DNA from: Anaerolineales bacterium UBA2181
Lineage (GTDB): Bacteria; Chloroflexota; Anaerolineae; Promineifilales; UBA4811
DNA length: 47,893 nt
Assembly: GCA_002328075.1 (NCBI GenBank)
Contig: DCVT01000047.1
Span: forward strand, 1 to 47,893
Direction: 5' to 3'
Shown here: positions 34,220 to 43,142 of the stretch, in pieces
Numbering within the stretch: position 1 is the first letter of the stretch
Layout: each line of letters opens with the position of its first letter
Notes under the pieces: model-generated
Told to the model about the DNA's origin: nothing
Databases searched by the model: none
The model's input: the letters and a program-made list of their open reading frames with translations, nothing else
Made by a program: the position numbers and the translations under genes

Positions 34220-34930
34220 ATGCGAATCCTGAGTGTAGTGCTATTCTCCATTGGCCTTCTCCTGGGAGTGGCTTTCGTCGGCGCCGCTGTGTGGGCCGAC
34301 CTTGAGGCCTCTTTGTTCGATCCCCCCGTTGGGGTCGATGAACCGCTCAAGACCCTGCGGTGCCCAGTGATCATCACCACGCAAGAGTCGGGAACGGTAA
34401 CTGCCACCTTTAGCAATCCCAGCACCAGGAGCGTCCCGCGCACAGTCCGTGCTCACATCAGCTACGGTTTCGCCACGCTGACAAGAGAGGTCAATACCCA
34501 ATTTGTGCTCGAACCGGGCGGGACACACAAGCTGGAATGGACCGTGACCTCGGACGATGCTGCGTGGCGTCATTTCATTTTGACCCGGGTGCACGTGTTG
34601 CGGAATTCCCCACTTCCTTCTCGCACGGGCTCATGTGGCGTTCTGGTGATGGACCTGCTCGGCCTGACGGGTAATCAGATCGTGGTTTCTTCCTGGATCG
34701 CCAGTTTGACAACCATGCTTATCGGCGTGATTTTGTGGGCAGTAGCAAGGAGGTCGGCAAAAGAGCGAATGCCCAACTTGACTGGAGCAATGGTCGGCCT
34801 GGCAGCAATCGTGCTGGTAGCCATGCTCGCCAGCCTGGTCGGGTGGTGGGTGCTGGGCGGTCTCCTCTTGCTGTTCGTTTTGATACTCACCGTCTCCGTG
34901 ATCACCTGGGCCATTGCCAAGGCCACCTGA
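34220..34930 (+). CDS. Membrane protein with extracytoplasmic domain, unknown function
   Basis: 236 aa. One N-terminal membrane helix or signal anchor (about 4-26), an outside beta-rich domain (about 45-145: GTVTATFSNPSTRSVPRTVRAHIS..., EPGGTHKLEWTV) that reads like an Ig/DUF11-type fold, then three membrane helices (about 160-180, 190-212, 213-233). The ribosome site GGAAGGAGAG is good. I do not recognise a named family. Convergent with the RecQ gene; the 200 bp between them holds a 7-bp hairpin (GACGGCG / CGCCGTC, 35028-35053). Confidence 0.8.
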   Translation: MRILSVVLFSIGLLLGVAFVGAAVWADLEASLFDPPVGVDEPLKTLRCPVIITTQESGTVTATFSNPSTRSVPRTVRAHISYGFATLTREVNTQFVLEPGGTHKLEWTVTSDDAAWRHFILTRVHVLRNSPLPSRTGSCGVLVMDLLGLTGNQIVVSSWIASLTTMLIGVILWAVARRSAKERMPNLTGAMVGLAAIVLVAMLASLVGWWVLGGLLLLFVLILTVSVITWAIAKAT

Positions 34931-35128
34931 CGGGCAGCCTAATTCGGTGGCTGGACCTGCGCAACCCTGAAGACCGGTGGTCCATACCGGAGATTGGCTG
35001 CTTCACCGTCAGTTTTGAGTAATCATCGACGGCGACGCTCGGGTCCCGCCGTCACCTACGTTCTATGCCGATCCCGTGATCAGGGGTTCGGTGCAGCTGC
35101 GCTCTGCTCCCCGGCGGCACCGACCTGG

Positions 35129-37993
35129 CTAATCATCCACCGGGAGATGATTCCTATCGCCCGTGAGCCTGCTGGGATTCGCCAGCTCTGTTCTCCCGGC
35201 CATGGTCAGGACGACAATCGCGCCCCCGTGATCAAGCTCGCGCCGCTCCAGGAGACCCTCCTCGATCAGGCCATCCACCAACTTTCCGACTGCCACCGCC
35301 GACCGAAACGCCAGCGCACCGTAGCCATGCAGTCTCTGCGTCCAGTCGGGCGCTTGCCGGTCAGAGCGCAGACAACGGCACAACGACATCACGCCGATTC
35401 CTCGATCTGTATCCGCGACACAACCCATCACCGCCCTCCGCTGTTCGTGCTCGGCCATCGGTGCAGCGGCCGCAACCCGGTCAGTCGCCAACCCCAGGCA
35501 GTTGTCGCAGGCGCCGCACCGGTCCAGCGGCCGGCCGCCCAGATACGCGTTGACGTGCCCGTGACGGCACTGCGGCGTCCGGGCGTACGCAGAGACCTCT
35601 TCCACGCTCTGCGCCTGAAGCGTCGTGTACTGCTCCAGAAGGTTCGCCACCCGCTCCGACGCATCCGGAGGCGCTGGCAGGCGCTCGAGAAGCAAATCTC
35701 GCCCCGCGAGACGGACCTCCAACCGCCCGCCATCGGCCCAACAGAGCAGGTACTGCTCGATGGCGGACGGGTCCAGACCCGCCTCCACCGCCACCGACAC
35801 CGGGTCCACCTCCAGCGACTGGCCTGGCCGCAGCCGGGCTGCAGCACAGAAAGCCGTCAGATCCCCATCGGCGTTCGGGTTCGCACGCCCGTTTTCCACC
35901 TTGACCTGCACCACGGCCGACCGGGGAGCGTCAAAATGCCGGCGCAGCAACCCGGTTGCTTCCAGAAGGCTGATGGCGACCCGAACCGCCGTGTCCTCCG
36001 TTCGCAGCTCTCGGCACAGATCATCCGTCGCCACCCGGACCCACCGGTCGCCCCGCGGCTGCACCGCTCGGTAGACACGACGCAGGAAATCCAGCGTCAG
36101 CGTATTCTGATTGGCCCTCTTTGTGAGCGTCCCCTTGTCCGCCGCGCCGAACAATAGAATGCAGCGAGCCGGAAGACCGTCCCGTCCGGCGCGACCGGCC
36201 TCCTGGTAATAGGCCTCCACTGAAGCTGGCGGGGCATAGTGAACGATGAAACGAATGTCAGATTTGTCGATACCCAATCCAAAGGCAATGGTGGCAACCA
36301 CCACCCGCACCCGGCCGGCCATAAAGTCATCCTGCACCGTCGACCGGTTGGCAATTCCGGCGTGATAGTGGCCTGCATTCACTCCCTGACCGCGCAATAG
36401 CTCTGCAAGCAATTCACACCGCTCCCGAGTCCCGGCATAGACGATTCCGCTGCCGCTCTCTGTTTGGCATAGGGCCAGGAGGTGACTCAGCTTCTGGTCT
36501 TCGTTCCGGGCGCGAAACACCTCCAGACGGAGATTCGGCCGGTGCAAGTCAGTGGCCACCACCTGAAGCGTGCCCATCCGCTGCACAATGTCTCGACGCA
36601 CGCGCTCTGGAGCGGTGGCGGTCATGGCCAGCAGCGGTGGGTTTCCCAGGGCTTTCCGGGCCTCGGCGATGAACAGATAGTCTGGCCGAAAATCGTGTCC
36701 CCACAGGCTGACACAGTGAGCCTCGTCGATGACCAGTCGGGTCAGACCGCACCGTCTGAGAGCGTGAAGGAAAGAGACTTGGCGCAGGCGCTCAGGCGCG
36801 GCGTAGACCAGCCGGTAGCGGCCGTTCGCGACCTCGCGCACCCTCCGGTTGAGTTCGTCACCCCCCAGGCTGCTATTGATGATCGTCGTCAACCGTCGGG
36901 CGGACGCAGGGAGCGAATCCATCTGATCCTTCATCAGAGCGATCAGCGGCGAGATCACCAAGGTGACCCCCTGTGTCTCCAGGAGCGCGGGCAACTGGTA
37001 GCAGAGCGACTTGCCCCCCCCAGTGGGCAGCACCGCCAGAACGTCCTCCCCCCGAAGCACAGCCGCCATGATCTCTACCTGACCAGGGAGCAGCTGCTCA
37101 AACCCAAAGTGGTGGCCGACTGCTCGCCGAATCAGCTCCCGTTCGGCCGACGTGGGCGGGTCCGGTGTAGGCAGTGCTGTGACCGACACTGGTTCGGCTG
37201 GTGCTGTCCGGGCGTCGATTCCGGTTGCCTGGCTCGCTCGGCGGCTGGTTGTCCCGCCAGCTGCCAACGCCTCCTGCAGATCTGCCAGTTCGACCTGGAA
37301 ACGCTTTCCCAGCGCTGCCTCCATGTCGGCCGCCCGGTTGGAATCGCCGGCCGCCAAGTAGAAATCGCGCAGTCGCCGGAAATTCCCGGCCGATAACAAC
37401 TCGTCGGCCTCCATGGTCTGAGCCCGAACCGCGTACGCCGTCGCCATGACCCACTCCCGGCGCGCACGGTAGACCTCCATCAACCCCAGCAACGCTGTCC
37501 GGCTGTTTGGGCTCAGCTCAAGCTGGCGACGGTAGGCTCTCTCGGCTGCGTCGGCCGAACCCTTTGTCAGCTCTGTCTCTCCCAAAAGACCCCAGAACGA
37601 AGGACTGCTGGGGTTTTCATCGGTCAGTTCGCTGGCAATCCGATGCGCCGTCTCTACGTCTTTCCGGCTCAGATGCAGACGGGCTTCCAGCGAGCGGGAG
37701 GGCAGCGACACCTTTTGCTGGTGTCGCACCGCCATCGTACCCAGCGCCCCGTCCAGGTCACCCTGGCTCTGCTGCACTCTGGCACGAAGGTCCAGCAGGG
37801 AGACCAACGCGGGGTTAGCCTGGATCAAGTGATCCAGGCAGGCAGCGGCCGCCTCCACCTCCTCCCAGCGCAGCAAAAAACTGACCAGGCGGGTGCGAAG
37901 ACTCCCCGTCAGATTGACACTCTCCTCGGGCAACAGCCCCAACACACTCAAGATGTCGCTCCGGTCGCCCGGTTGGTGATTAGCTGCTGCCAT
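35129..37993 (-). CDS. TPR-RecQ fusion: ATP-dependent DNA helicase with N-terminal TPR array
   Basis: 954 aa. Residues ~1-240 are TPR-like helices (VEAAAACLDHLIQANPALVSLLDLRARV, DAAERAYRRQLELSPNSRTALLGLMEV); a Pro/Ala linker follows (~240-285). Then RecQ helicase: LPTGGGKS (~316-323), DEAHCVS (~418), TGTR-type motif IV and YYQEAGRAGRDG. A ~190-residue winged-helix insertion (SLLEATGLLRR) separates the helicase core from the zinc cysteines (CRHGH ... CGACDNC, ~805-830), and an RQC-like winged helix ends it. There is no HRDC. Ordinary RecQ is about 600 aa and has no TPR part. It unwinds DNA 3'-5' (family knowledge). Last gene of a four-gene operon, 25 bp after the dual-OB-like gene. Confidence 0.9.
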   Translation of the reverse strand: MAAANHQPGDRSDILSVLGLLPEESVNLTGSLRTRLVSFLLRWEEVEAAAACLDHLIQANPALVSLLDLRARVQQSQGDLDGALGTMAVRHQQKVSLPSRSLEARLHLSRKDVETAHRIASELTDENPSSPSFWGLLGETELTKGSADAAERAYRRQLELSPNSRTALLGLMEVYRARREWVMATAYAVRAQTMEADELLSAGNFRRLRDFYLAAGDSNRAADMEAALGKRFQVELADLQEALAAGGTTSRRASQATGIDARTAPAEPVSVTALPTPDPPTSAERELIRRAVGHHFGFEQLLPGQVEIMAAVLRGEDVLAVLPTGGGKSLCYQLPALLETQGVTLVISPLIALMKDQMDSLPASARRLTTIINSSLGGDELNRRVREVANGRYRLVYAAPERLRQVSFLHALRRCGLTRLVIDEAHCVSLWGHDFRPDYLFIAEARKALGNPPLLAMTATAPERVRRDIVQRMGTLQVVATDLHRPNLRLEVFRARNEDQKLSHLLALCQTESGSGIVYAGTRERCELLAELLRGQGVNAGHYHAGIANRSTVQDDFMAGRVRVVVATIAFGLGIDKSDIRFIVHYAPPASVEAYYQEAGRAGRDGLPARCILLFGAADKGTLTKRANQNTLTLDFLRRVYRAVQPRGDRWVRVATDDLCRELRTEDTAVRVAISLLEATGLLRRHFDAPRSAVVQVKVENGRANPNADGDLTAFCAAARLRPGQSLEVDPVSVAVEAGLDPSAIEQYLLCWADGGRLEVRLAGRDLLLERLPAPPDASERVANLLEQYTTLQAQSVEEVSAYARTPQCRHGHVNAYLGGRPLDRCGACDNCLGLATDRVAAAAPMAEHEQRRAVMGCVADTDRGIGVMSLCRCLRSDRQAPDWTQRLHGYGALAFRSAVAVGKLVDGLIEEGLLERRELDHGGAIVVLTMAGRTELANPSRLTGDRNHLPVDD

Positions 37994-38018
37994 AGTTGCC
38001 TGGCCTTATCGGTCCGTT

Positions 38019-38765
38019 TCACAACCGGCCGGCTGACCCATCCAGGATCGTGACCCAATAACCCAATCGGCACCTCCGATCATGATCGACCGCCATCACG
38101 TAATCTGGCACCACATGGACTCCGATCACCATCAGCCACAGCTTGCCCTGGTAACCCCGGCTCAGGCCCAGGGCCAGATAGATCTCTTTCGCCGTGAGCT
38201 GTTCGTCCAACTCTGACTGCTCGAGAGACAACTCGCCTCCGCCACCCAACCACGACCGGCCCAGTGCCCGCCACTTGAGATCAGTCACCGGCAGGTTCCA
38301 CAGGTGGCGGTGTCCCAAGTCCAGGTCCAGCCGCGCCTGGTACTTGCCAGAATAGGGGTCCAGCGAGAACCGGGCGGCGACGCGGTCAGGCCGAACCAGG
38401 CAGAGCGATCGCCGCTGGTGGTCCAACACCTCCTCGGGTGCCCGGTCCAGGTAGCGAGGGAAAAAGGCTGCCCGGTGATCACCCTCCAGCCGACGCGCCA
38501 CCCGCGGCCGATGGTAGATAAAGTCCGTCAGCCAGTCCTCCACGTGGGGCGGATCCGGACGGGGCGCCTTGAGCTGCAAAGCAACAACGGCCCCGCACTG
38601 CACCAGACAGTTGTCGGCGGTGGTCATGTCGCCTGGCAGCAACGTGCTGTGCTCTTTGACCGGTTGCACCCAGCGCAGCCCCGTCACCGGGTCCGGTTCG
38701 GTGGTGAACCCGGCAGTGCAGATGCCGCTCAACATCTTGGTCATCGCCAGTATCAGCGCTTCCAT
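38019..38765 (-). CDS. Dual-OB-domain-like protein of the DUF488/RecQ operon
   Basis: 248 aa, soluble. It starts MTKMLSGICTAGF-like after an 8-residue lead and shows features I associate with proteins annotated as 'dual OB domain': LRWVQPVKE, VGAVVAL-like CGAVVALQLK, HVEDWLTDF, FSLDPYSGKYQARLDLDLGH, PVTDLKWRALGRSW. Two small beta barrels with a central linker are plausible. OB folds bind single-stranded nucleic acid or nucleotides, but no activity is established for this family to my knowledge. It sits between two DUF488 genes and the TPR-RecQ gene with gaps of 36 and 25 bp. Confidence 0.6.
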   Translation of the reverse strand: MEALILAMTKMLSGICTAGFTTEPDPVTGLRWVQPVKEHSTLLPGDMTTADNCLVQCGAVVALQLKAPRPDPPHVEDWLTDFIYHRPRVARRLEGDHRAAFFPRYLDRAPEEVLDHQRRSLCLVRPDRVAARFSLDPYSGKYQARLDLDLGHRHLWNLPVTDLKWRALGRSWLGGGGELSLEQSELDEQLTAKEIYLALGLSRGYQGKLWLMVIGVHVVPDYVMAVDHDRRCRLGYWVTILDGSAGRL

Positions 38766-38801
38766 GACGCAGATCGCTTCCCGGCAGGTACGCCGACTTT
38801 G

Positions 38802-39242
38802 TCACAGGTGGACCACCGTCACGTCGGGCAAATGCTCCGCCCAGTGCGCTGCCACCAGCCGGCGATGGCATTGATCGGCGCTCGGCTCGGCGCAGAGCAG
38901 ACACGGTGCGCGGTATCGGCTCAGGATGTCCCGGCCGGCCCGGATCGCGTCGCGCTCGATCATCAGCCGCCCGAACGCCTTCTCATAGGCCGCCCAATCC
39001 TTGTCCACCCGGTAACGGTCCATGATGTCCTGGCTTGGGGCTTGCTCCTGCCGGTGCTCGTATTCGATGCCAAACCCCTCGCGCAGCAGATACTCGAAAT
39101 CGTCGCGCTTGGTCCAACCGGCCAGCTGTGAGGTGTTGCGCAGACGGATATCGATGATCCCGTCCACGCTGGCCTCTCGCAACCGCCGGACAAACTCACG
39201 CAGTGCCTTTTGGCGAAATCCGATGGTGAAAACCGCGGGCAT
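38802..39242 (-). CDS. DUF488 protein, second copy
   Basis: 146 aa from ATG 39242, which has AAAGGA 6 nt upstream; the longer frame overlaps the previous gene. DUF488 features: VFTIGFRQKALREFVRRL, GIIDIRLRNTSQLAGWTK, FGIEYEHRQEQAPS, and the C-terminal CAEPSADQCHRRL, the CxE...CHR motif that is the likely active site or metal site of the family. It diverges strongly from the first copy (39254), so the two probably have distinct roles. Function of DUF488 is unknown. Confidence 0.85.
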   Translation of the reverse strand: MPAVFTIGFRQKALREFVRRLREASVDGIIDIRLRNTSQLAGWTKRDDFEYLLREGFGIEYEHRQEQAPSQDIMDRYRVDKDWAAYEKAFGRLMIERDAIRAGRDILSRYRAPCLLCAEPSADQCHRRLVAAHWAEHLPDVTVVHL

Positions 39243-39253
39243 GGTTGATCCTT

Positions 39254-39763
39254 TCAAAAGAGCGACAGCTGTTTGGGTTGAGGTTGGGCCTGTTCTAACC
39301 GGCTGTCGGACAGGATGTGAATCACCCGCGCCCCCCGCGCCAGCAACTCGGGCGTGATGAGCAGCGCGCGATGGCACTTGTTCGGATCACCCTCGTTGCA
39401 CATCATCGCCACCACCTGCAACTGCGCCAACTCAACCAGGTCATCTAATCCCCCCTGGAACTCGGTTGTCGCCGCCAACCGCCGGTAATCCGGTCGTTCA
39501 TCGCCCGGCAGGTACAGAGCCTGATCACCCGGCCGGCCACCCAACGCGGCACCCATGTAGACATAAGACACGCCAGCCTGCTGCAGCGCCCGTTGTAGCG
39601 ATTCACGGTTGAATTGTGGCGCCCACAGGCTATAGGGCTGGCTCCGCACATCAGCCAGAGTTGTCACCCCGTGTTTGCGCAGCATATCCACCAGCTCTTC
39701 CAACGTGTGGTCACTATGACCGATCGTAAAGACCGTAACCGAACCCGACGTGTCTGATTCCAT
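39254..39763 (-). CDS. DUF488 protein, first copy
   Basis: 169 aa. VFTIGHSDHTLEELVDMLRKHGVTTLADVRSQPYS, GVSYVYMGAALGGRP and MMCNEGDPNKCHRALLI: all core DUF488 motifs, including CxE...CHR. It ends QPKQLSLF. First gene of the DUF488-DUF488-dual-OB-RecQ set, 11 bp before the second copy. The serine dehydratase gene ends 39 bp upstream on the same strand and may share the transcript; I see no separate promoter. Confidence 0.9.
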   Translation of the reverse strand: MESDTSGSVTVFTIGHSDHTLEELVDMLRKHGVTTLADVRSQPYSLWAPQFNRESLQRALQQAGVSYVYMGAALGGRPGDQALYLPGDERPDYRRLAATTEFQGGLDDLVELAQLQVVAMMCNEGDPNKCHRALLITPELLARGARVIHILSDSRLEQAQPQPKQLSLF

Positions 39764-39802
39764 CCGTCACCTACATCTCCCCAACTGCAAGGCTCGGAAT
39801 CC

Positions 39803-41413
39803 CTATTGCCCTGAACCGCGCGAGGGGGCTGCCGCCCCGTAATCCGAGGCACGTGGTCCGTCCCTTGCCAGAGCTAATGCGGACGGCGTCTGCGCCAGTC
39901 CGCCCAGGGCGGTGCAGCGCAACTCGCGTGGCAGCATCCGGCCCACCGCCAGCACGGCATCCACCGTCTCATCCAGCGGAATTGGGTTGGCGTAACCGCC
40001 CAGGATCAGGTCGGCACAGACAAAAGCCGACGAAGCCGCCACCGCGTTGCGCGTGTGGCACGGGATCTCAACCCTCCCCTGAACCAGGTCGCACACCGAT
40101 CCCATGCTGTTTTGAAAGGCAATAGCGGCCGCATGGGTCGCCTGCGCGGCAGTCGCCCCGGCAGCTTCTGCCACCGCCGCCGCCGCCATGGCGCCGGCCG
40201 CCCCGATCTCCACCTGACAACCAGCCACCTCCGCCGCAAAGGTTGCCCGCCAGGCTACCACCAGCCCTATACCGCCGGCCGCCAGCAGCGCCAGCGCCAC
40301 CCCGCGCTCGTCCACTCCCAGTTCGTCGGCCAGGGTGACGGCGATGGCCGGCAGGACGCCAGCCGAACCGGCGGTGGGAGCCGCACACACCACACCGCCA
40401 CTAGCGTTGACGTGCATCACCGCCAAAGCACGAGCAGCCGCCCGCGCGTGCAGCCCACCGACGGCCAGCCGACCGTCGGCCTCTGCCCGAAAGACCATCT
40501 CGGCGCTGGGAGCAAGCAACCGCAAACCTCTCGCCTCCCCTTTCAGCCCGCGCTCGACCGCAGCCCGCATCACCCGATAGCGGCGAACCATCTCTTGCAT
40601 CACCGATTCTGGAGGCATCCGCAGCAGCGCCGCCTCGTAGGCCAACACTGCCTGGCCCAAAGAGCAGCCGCTCTGCTCTGCCCATGCATTCATCTCGGCC
40701 GCGCTGCCAAAGAGCGGCCGGCCATGTGGCACCGGACGGAGCGGCTCCGCCACCCACAACCCACGGACGCCCGGAATCGACTGCACCTGATGTCGGGCGG
40801 TCTGGCTGACCGGCTCCAGGCAGCGACCATGCAGAAACACCACGTCACCGCGACGCAATTCTTGCAGCACGCCCGCCCACCGGGCCACCAGCGGCTGCAC
40901 AGCCGGAGCGACCTCAGCGACCATTTCGACCAGAACATCGTAGGCGTCGCCGGTCAGGGCCATCGGCCACCCTTGCACGTTGGTCAGGATGACCGAACCA
41001 CCTCCAACAGACTGACCGACGACCTCCAGCCGGGAGTTGTCGCGACCAGTGACAACGATCTGTACCACGTTGGGGTGTTCGGCCCCAGGCAGGCGGCCTA
41101 CCTCGAAACGGACATGAACCCCCTCAACCGCCGCCGCCTCCAATGCTCGGGGAAAACGCTCATCGGTGATCTCCCACCCCAGGATTCCGGCGACGAAACC
41201 CAGGTCACTGCCCTGTTGTCGGTAGACCTCGGCAAACGAGCCACTGGGGTCAAAGGTGAACACCGCTTCTTTCGGATCATCGGCCAGCAAGGAGCGAACC
41301 AGCCGGCCGATGTGGTAGGGACCGGCCGTGTGGGAACTCGAAGGCCCCCGCATGATGGGACCAATGACATCATAAAGGACGCTAGTGGGCCTGGCCACAC
41401 AAGGCTCCTGCAT
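39803..41413 (-). CDS. sdaA: L-serine dehydratase, iron-sulfur type, single chain
   Basis: 536 aa. The N-terminal beta domain starts SVLYDVIGPIMRGPSSSHTAGP; the C-terminal alpha domain has VCAAPTAGSAG, GCQVEIGAAGAMAAAA and AFVCADLILGG, with the cysteines expected to hold the [4Fe-4S] cluster. It turns L-serine into pyruvate and ammonia. ATG 41413 fits the family start; the in-frame ATG at 41479 would add 22 residues. The gene is divergent from a PLP sulfur-amino-acid enzyme, which suggests a shared serine/cysteine theme. Confidence 0.93.
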   Translation of the reverse strand: MQEPCVARPTSVLYDVIGPIMRGPSSSHTAGPYHIGRLVRSLLADDPKEAVFTFDPSGSFAEVYRQQGSDLGFVAGILGWEITDERFPRALEAAAVEGVHVRFEVGRLPGAEHPNVVQIVVTGRDNSRLEVVGQSVGGGSVILTNVQGWPMALTGDAYDVLVEMVAEVAPAVQPLVARWAGVLQELRRGDVVFLHGRCLEPVSQTARHQVQSIPGVRGLWVAEPLRPVPHGRPLFGSAAEMNAWAEQSGCSLGQAVLAYEAALLRMPPESVMQEMVRRYRVMRAAVERGLKGEARGLRLLAPSAEMVFRAEADGRLAVGGLHARAAARALAVMHVNASGGVVCAAPTAGSAGVLPAIAVTLADELGVDERGVALALLAAGGIGLVVAWRATFAAEVAGCQVEIGAAGAMAAAAVAEAAGATAAQATHAAAIAFQNSMGSVCDLVQGRVEIPCHTRNAVAASSAFVCADLILGGYANPIPLDETVDAVLAVGRMLPRELRCTALGGLAQTPSALALARDGPRASDYGAAAPSRGSGQ

Positions 41414-41506
41414 CAGCTTGCACCCGGTCACGGTCACTGCCTGTCGATGGCAGCCTGCTACTTCCCATCGTCGTCTCATCAATCGTTCGCCCAGGACTCT
41501 CGGCGC

Positions 41507-41535
41507 ATTATACCCGTGGCCGACCGGCCCGACAA
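41507..41535 (-). promoter_or_regulatory. Promoter of sdaA
   Basis: In the minus sense: TTGTCG (41535-41530), 17 bp, TATAAT (41512-41507). Back to back with the promoter at 41559. Confidence 0.6.
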
Positions 41536-41558
41536 TCGCCCCCGCTTTTGTGCACCTG

Positions 41559-41587
41559 TTGCCTGGAGGTACCGGCCCAGCTACAAT
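41559..41587 (+). promoter_or_regulatory. Promoter of the PLP enzyme gene
   Basis: TTGCCT (41559-41564), 17 bp, TACAAT (41582-41587), about 70 bp before the ATG. Confidence 0.65.
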
Positions 41588-41658
41588 GAATCCCAAAGAA
41601 CGCAGCCGTTCCCATGACAAGCGACCTGATGCAGAGCGTCAGAACGTTGGAGGTAGCC

Positions 41659-42870
41659 ATGACCACTACGCACCCATGTTCCTTTTTCACCCGGGTGGTG
41701 CATCTGGGTGAGCCTTTGCCGGATTCCCGTTGGGCGCCGGTTGTCGAGCCGATTCACCCGTCGGTGAGTTACACCTATCCGAGCATGGACGAATTGGAGG
41801 CGACCTTGGGGGCAGCGGAGCAGGGATACGTGTATCACCGCTATGGCAATCCTACCGTCGCTGCTTTTGAGGCCGCCATGGCTGCGCTGGAGGGCGGCGA
41901 GGCGGCTATTGCATTTGCCTCGGGAATGGCTGCCATCCATACTGCGCTGTTGGCCGCCATCCGGCAACCCAGGATTGCCATCGTGGCTGCACTGGACCTC
42001 TATGGCGCCACCCATACACTGGTCAACCGGCTCTTTAGCCAATTGGGCGTGGCCGTCCGGACGGTGGACGTCACTGACGTGGCAGGGGCGGAACGGGCAT
42101 TGGCCTTGGTAGGCGGGCCACCGCCAGCCGTGCTATTGGTTGAGACGATCTCAAATCCACTTCTGAAAGTTGCCGACTTGCCGGCCCTGGCTCAAGCCGC
42201 CCAACGTCATGGTGCATGGCTGCTGGTGGATAACACCTTTGCTTCTCCCTGGTTATGCAATCCGCTGGCTGTCGGTGCCGACATGGTGGTCCACAGCGCC
42301 ACCAAGGCGATTGCCGGTCACGGTGATGTCATGGCCGGTGTGGTGGTCACATCGGCCGAGAAGCGAAGGACGTTGCTAGAGGTGAACAAAATGGTGGGCG
42401 GTGTCCTTGGTCCGTTTGAGGCGTGGCTGGCCTTGCGAGGCCTCAGGACCCTGGCTCTCCGCCAACGGCAGCAGTGCGCCAACGCACAATTGATCGCCGA
42501 GTGGCTCACCGCCCAGCCATGGGTCGCCGGCGTTCACTATCCGGGACTGGCCGATCACCCCCAACACCTCCTGGCGACACGCTTGTTCCGCAAAAGGGGA
42601 TACGGCAGCGTGCTGTCCTTTGACATTGCGGATGCGGACAAGGCGCAAGTCTTCCGTTTCATGGAGGCGCTTCGCATCTGCCGGGCCGCGACCAGCTTGG
42701 GGGACATCTACACTATGGTACTGCACCCGGCCACCGCATCGCACCGGGGGCTGACCGCCGCTGAGCGAGCCCGGGCCGGAATCGGTGACCAATTGGTCCG
42801 GCTATCGGCTGGAATCGAGGACCCGGCGGATCTGGTAGCCGACCTCCAGCAAGCGGCCGACGCTATGTAG
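41659..42870 (+). CDS. Trans-sulfuration family PLP enzyme (cystathionine gamma-synthase/lyase type)
   Basis: 403 aa. The start is fixed by GGAGGTAGCC directly before ATG 41659. Family motifs: YVYHRYGNPTVAAFE, AIAFASGMAAI, LLVETISNPLLKVADLP, VDNTFASPWLCNPLAVGAD and the PLP lysine in VVHSATKAIAGHGDVMAG; C-terminal VRLSAGIEDPADLVADL. This fold type I group includes MetB, MetC-like lyases and methionine gamma-lyase, which cannot be separated by eye. It handles cystathionine or homoserine-ester substrates. Confidence 0.9.
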   Translation: MTTTHPCSFFTRVVHLGEPLPDSRWAPVVEPIHPSVSYTYPSMDELEATLGAAEQGYVYHRYGNPTVAAFEAAMAALEGGEAAIAFASGMAAIHTALLAAIRQPRIAIVAALDLYGATHTLVNRLFSQLGVAVRTVDVTDVAGAERALALVGGPPPAVLLVETISNPLLKVADLPALAQAAQRHGAWLLVDNTFASPWLCNPLAVGADMVVHSATKAIAGHGDVMAGVVVTSAEKRRTLLEVNKMVGGVLGPFEAWLALRGLRTLALRQRQQCANAQLIAEWLTAQPWVAGVHYPGLADHPQHLLATRLFRKRGYGSVLSFDIADADKAQVFRFMEALRICRAATSLGDIYTMVLHPATASHRGLTAAERARAGIGDQLVRLSAGIEDPADLVADLQQAADAM

Positions 42871-43043
42871 GCTCAACGGATGCCGTGGACATGGATGCCA
42901 AGGCGCTCCGAGACAGATGCGCCGGAGCCTCCGTCCGGTCATGCATTTACCGACCTGCCACCGGTTAGCGTGTGTCGCGAACCATCAAGGCAGTTATGGC
43001 TGCTGCAATTGGGCAATCGTAGGCATGGCGGCAGGCAGGCTGG
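42871..43043. other. Spacer after the PLP enzyme gene
   Basis: No gene is seen. A short stem GCTCCG / CGGAGC (42905-42928) without a T run may mark the mRNA end. Confidence 0.4.
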
Positions 43044-43073
43044 TTGACAACCACACCAGAATTGCGGTATACT
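43044..43073 (+). promoter_or_regulatory. Strong promoter of the SWIM gene leader
   Basis: TTGACA (43044-43049), 18 bp, TATACT (43068-43073): perfect -35 and 5/6 -10. Confidence 0.78.
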
Positions 43074-43142
43074 GTCTTCAATCTGGCCTAACAGAAAGTC
43101 GTCGTCAAGGATGATCCAAAGCGGTCAGTATAGCAACCATTC

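Noticed and set aside
34994..36157. 387-codon plus-strand ORF opposite the 3' part of the RecQ gene
   Set aside because: It lies antisense to conserved helicase and zinc-domain codons; the translation is Arg/Gln/Pro-rich and unlike any family.
40055..41617. 520-codon plus-strand ORF opposite the serine dehydratase gene
   Set aside because: Antisense shadow of a clearly conserved enzyme gene.
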